Source: Antedon bifida (Eukaryota > Echinodermata > Crinoidea > Comatulida > Antedonidae). Taken from it: DNA of 64,000 nucleotides. Shown here one piece after another: positions 60,855 to 64,000 of the stretch. The notes beneath the pieces are model-generated. The model was not told the origin of the DNA. It did no database searches and was given only the letters and a program-made list of their open reading frames with translations. The stretch covers positions 13,454,001 to 13,518,000 of the forward strand of contig OY727102.1 in assembly GCA_963402885.1 (NCBI GenBank), given 5' to 3'. The position numbers and the translations under genes are program-made. The first letter of the stretch is position 1, and every line of letters begins with the position of its first letter.

Positions 60855-60935
60855 ATGTTTCATGGTTTTCACAAGCGCCTTGAGCACTTTAGTGGATATG
60901 TGCGCTGTATAAATCTTATTATTAATATTATATAT
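60855..60935 (+). mobile_element. Retroelement 3' tail
   Basis: 'agcgccttgagcacttta' then 'gtgcgctgtataaatc' followed by TTATTA repeats. This is a common 3' end of deuterostome LINEs/SINEs. The body of the element is not recognised. A (TA)n run lies at about 61100-61122. Confidence 0.5.
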
Positions 60936-61379
60936 AAAGTGGATAACTATTATATATGATATTAAAATGCCATAATCAACAACAAAATTTTAAAAAAAAA
61001 TTGTTTAGGGGGACAATACAACTTTAAATAATGAACATTTCCGTATCTAAAACATGTAAATATTAATTTTAAGATATCACTAATATATCTAAAATTATCA
61101 TATATATATATATATATATAATATATGATAGGCCTATACTCTGATTCATTTAAGCATCGTTATGCACATGTTTATAGATATGAATATGTACACAAGTTAA
61201 CAAAACACTGAGTTCTAGATTATTAAAGAATTTTCAAATAACATATCCTGAAATCAGAAAAAATACAAACTTTTGCGACAACATCAGTATAACAAAAATG
61301 TATTCCCCAAAGTTTTTTGGCTTTTATCCATTCACATAAGGTTCAAGGTTCGCAATTCAAGTGTTGCCATATACGTTGT

Positions 61380-61470
61380 GCAGGCCCGTAGTCAGGGGGG
61401 TTTTTATGGTTCGGGCGAACCCCCCCCCCCCCCTTTACAGCGAACCACCCCCCCCCCCCCCCTTAACCGA
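61380..61470. repeat. C-rich low-complexity patch in a transposon-like context
   Basis: Two poly-C runs of about 14-17 bases, each next to 'gcgaacc', after 'cccgtagtcaggggggtttt'. A short proline-rich frame across it is a low-complexity artefact. Confidence 0.5.
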
Positions 61471-62049
61471 CTGCGAACCCCCATCCCCGACATCCCCAAT
61501 ACCTCACCACCCTCATCTCTAAAAATTCTCCAAATACGTGCCCCACAATACAAAAGGTTATTTGTAAATTGAAAAATTCGTTAACTCGTTCGTGAATAAC
61601 TCATACCTTATTGTTAAACAAATGAATTGGTTGCCGAAAAATAATACGAATTTTTGGTCCCAGGATGTAACATGATATTGACGTGAGCTTGGGCACGAAC
61701 GAATCGTACAAAGGACACCGCTAGACAACCGCGTATCTATTGTTTCGATCACTGGCAGTCAGCATGCATATATAGCCTTCCGACGTACATCAAAAAATGG
61801 AACGCTGCGGTTACCTACAATATGTATGTGTGGCTATGAAGTATAGTGGATTATAGTGAATTTAATATATTACACTATAATATCTATGGTATCATGTACT
61901 GTAGTTTACACCTATAGCATTCGATTATTTTTTTCTAGACCACCAGCCGATACGTAGGCCTACTCAACTGTATCAATACCACCTATTTACATTGATATTA
62001 TTTAGTTTCCTCAACAAATTGCTGTAAATAAATATAGATATAGAGCTAT

Positions 62050-63621
62050 CAGGGGCGGTCGCAGGACTATTTTAAGAGGGTTGCCCAAAGACTCCAGGGC
62101 TGTAGACACTGAGTATTTGAGCAAGAAAATTGTTAAATGACACCCCTAGATGGCCGCAAATGGTACTCTCGCACGTAAAATTCATGATAATTTTTTTTTC
62201 GTTCAATGCCAACGTCACGGGGAGGTCCCCGATGAAGGCACTTTTGGTACGGTAATACATTCTAATAACTGTACTCAATTAATGTAAATTAATTATCAAT
62301 TAATAATTTTAAAAAGTTATACAAAAAATATGAAGCTGTTGCTATAAATATATTGAGCAAAAGGTTAAATTGTATAATTTGGAATTTTAATTCATTTGAA
62401 AATGCTAAATAAAGTCAGATGTTAAAACCACCATTTCCAAAAATTCATTTTTATTTATCCACTATAAACTTTACAAAAGTGTTGTTTTAAACCACACTCC
62501 AAATAAAACATAGAAAAGAATGATAGGACATTTGCAGAAAGAAGCAAACTTTGCTCTGCTACCGGTATAACACGGTTCAAATTTCGGAACGTCTATAAAT
62601 TACTACGGAAATTCGGCCTAATATTTACGAACGTACGGAAATGAAGATAAATAGGGTACTACACGCATCGGAAATACAGAATACGCACAATTATTATTTG
62701 GCCTAAAAATTGGCCTAAGATTATGGAAAACCCCCGGCAAAACGCAATAATTATGGACAAATCGATTATTAGCCTTGGCAATATGCTTAATATTTATAAG
62801 GAATGAATATAGGCTATATTTCGTTTGTCGATGAATTTTTGAATTCCTGTATGAATGATTGATCCATTAGAGGTAATCTGTGATGGCTCTAGTAACACTG
62901 CTATGCGTGGGTAATTTGTGAATAACGTAGTATGCTACATACACGAGCCTAGATAGGGAAGATCTGTACTGTCGTTCATTGCGAGAGGAGGGGGAAGTCC
63001 GGTAATGTGTCATGAAAAATGTAACAAGCCAGAGATGAAATAAAATCACTAACATTTAGCTGATTGTCGTTTTTTTAGTCGTCGTCAGAAGTTTATCGAC
63101 CGACATCTATTTCTCATGTGTTGAGCGTTTCTTTAATTGAATAATTTTGGATTTTCAGTAAATTACCAATGGTTTATTCAAAGTCAAACTGTAACTAATC
63201 CCTCACTATTCAATCAAAATGTTATTATTATACTACTATATTGTTGAAAAATGGATTGCGTGACATGAAAATGGATTGATAGTAAAACGTAACAAAGATA
63301 CGTTCTTGTCTGGTTATTAGGTATTCATGCTCCGATGAAGCAGATGATTATTTTTGTAGCGTTCCATTTAAAATGAAAAGAAATATTTTGGTTGTGAAGG
63401 TCGTTTTAACAATTAGGCTAATATCAAAACATTCAACAATAATAAAATGCCCTGCAACTCTGTAACTACTTTATGACTAAGCCTATCAAGTTCCGGGTCC
63501 GGATGGATATTGTATACGATGAAATGGAACTCAATTTTAATTTAGTGGCAGAAACAACATTTAGTATCAAATTAAGGCTGTTGCCCGGGCCACAAGGGAA
63601 ACACCCCTGGGTCCGCCCCTG
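62050..63621. mobile_element. 1.57-kb non-autonomous DNA transposon
   Basis: It begins CAGGGGCGGTC and ends GTCCGCCCCTG, a short terminal inverted repeat. It is flanked by GCTAT on both sides (62045-62049 and 63622-63626), a probable 5-bp target duplication. The interior has no transposase frame. CAGGGGCG termini resemble hAT-type elements, but hAT elements make 8-bp duplications, so the superfamily is left open. Confidence 0.6.
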
Positions 63622-63839
63622 GCTATAATAAGCATTGAATTTGCCTTCTCACCCAAATTGTGCTTTTTTTGGGGGGCTTGTAACTTGAACGCAAAACAAA
63701 ATACCGAGTGAATGATCAAACAATCGGCGGTGGTTCCGCACACAGAGCACGCGCATCTAACATACGGCGGCAACAAATGTTATCGTGAGGAGGAGGAAAA
63801 AAGTACGATCGTTTTGTTCAATCGTAGCATGCTGCATGA

Positions 63840-64000
63840 GAGTGTTTTTCCGGCCAATTAGAGGTGCCATTTATCATGAATGTTATGTACGAGAGTACCA
63901 TTTCCGGCCATCAAGGGGTGTCACTAAATTCGCCTCAGACCCCACCCGCGGCGTAGTGACCCAAATACTTATTGTCCGAACCCCCCCTTGACAGATCCTG
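63840..64000 (-). mobile_element. Partial related element at the window edge
   Basis: On the - strand 'gtgacaccccttgatggcc' and 'aatggtactctcgtac' match 62130-62180 ('gacacccctagatggccg', 'aatggtactctcgcac') read in the element's forward sense. It is cut by the window end. The short + strand frame over it is not a gene. Confidence 0.5.

Noticed and set aside
61273..61572. 99-codon frame with a proline run
   Set aside because: It crosses two poly-C tracts and has no other protein-like features.

Overview
The window looks like AT-rich nuclear DNA from a marine invertebrate deuterostome, most likely an echinoderm or relative. The reasons are spliced genes with GT...AG introns, a very high density of the palindromic word TAGGCCTA, a tRNA-derived SINE, LINE remnants, several MITE families and satellites. 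The species assignment is inference and is not proven by the sequence.

The core of the window is a head-to-tail array of six apparently intact paralogous genes, all on the + strand. Their coding spans start at 7660, 16831, 27328, 36421, 44961 and 52113. Two broken copies lie near 14.95-15.6 kb and 31.46-32.06 kb. Each gene has one large exon of about 2.84 kb and, after an intron of 0.09-1.1 kb, a tiny last exon beginning F-S/R-F-T-C-S-R-P. A 5' UTR intron is inferred from conserved acceptor-like sites just upstream of each ATG. The proteins are 957-966 residues long. Their order is: P-loop (GDHGAGKTS, residues 55-63), switch I (TIGIE, about 80-84), about 300 residues of polytopic hydrophobic sequence, then the G3 motif (WDFAGQ, about 477-482), an altered G4 (VGTRR), a COR-like region and a C-terminal Cys motif. 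This is a Roc-COR-type GTPase whose GTPase fold is interrupted by a multi-pass membrane domain. It is the most striking thing in the window.

Layout: 0-7.5 kb is repeat DNA (a ~185-bp satellite and two copies of a GTCG/GTCT-bearing element). 7.6-10.7 kb is gene A. 10.8-16.6 kb holds modules alpha and beta, an inverted repeat and pseudogene 1. 16.6-19.9 kb is gene B. 20-22.5 kb holds alpha and beta again plus a 191-bp tandem repeat. 22.5-26.3 kb is a foldback DNA transposon with a decayed ORF and a 3-bp target duplication. 27.3-31.3 kb is gene C, with a SINE in its intron. 31.4-32.5 kb is pseudogene 2. 33.0-39.6 kb is gene D, whose inferred 5' UTR intron was swollen by MITEs and alpha copies. 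39.6-44.9 kb is repeats plus one unrecognised exon-like ORF. 45.0-48.0 kb is gene E. 49.7-50.7 kb is a minisatellite. 51.4-51.9 kb is a LINE fragment. 52.1-55.1 kb is gene F. 55.9-59.3 kb holds alpha, delta and an orphan beta module with no gene after it. 59.3-64 kb is non-array, transposon-rich DNA.

The paralogs are nearly identical in nucleotide sequence around G3-G4 and in the COR core but diverge in the membrane insert and extreme C-terminus. Some are mosaics, with B like D at the 5' end and like A at the 3' end. This suggests a locus evolving by duplication, unequal exchange and gene conversion. The function of the family is not known from the sequence. A membrane-anchored signalling or innate-recognition role is only a guess from the array's behaviour.
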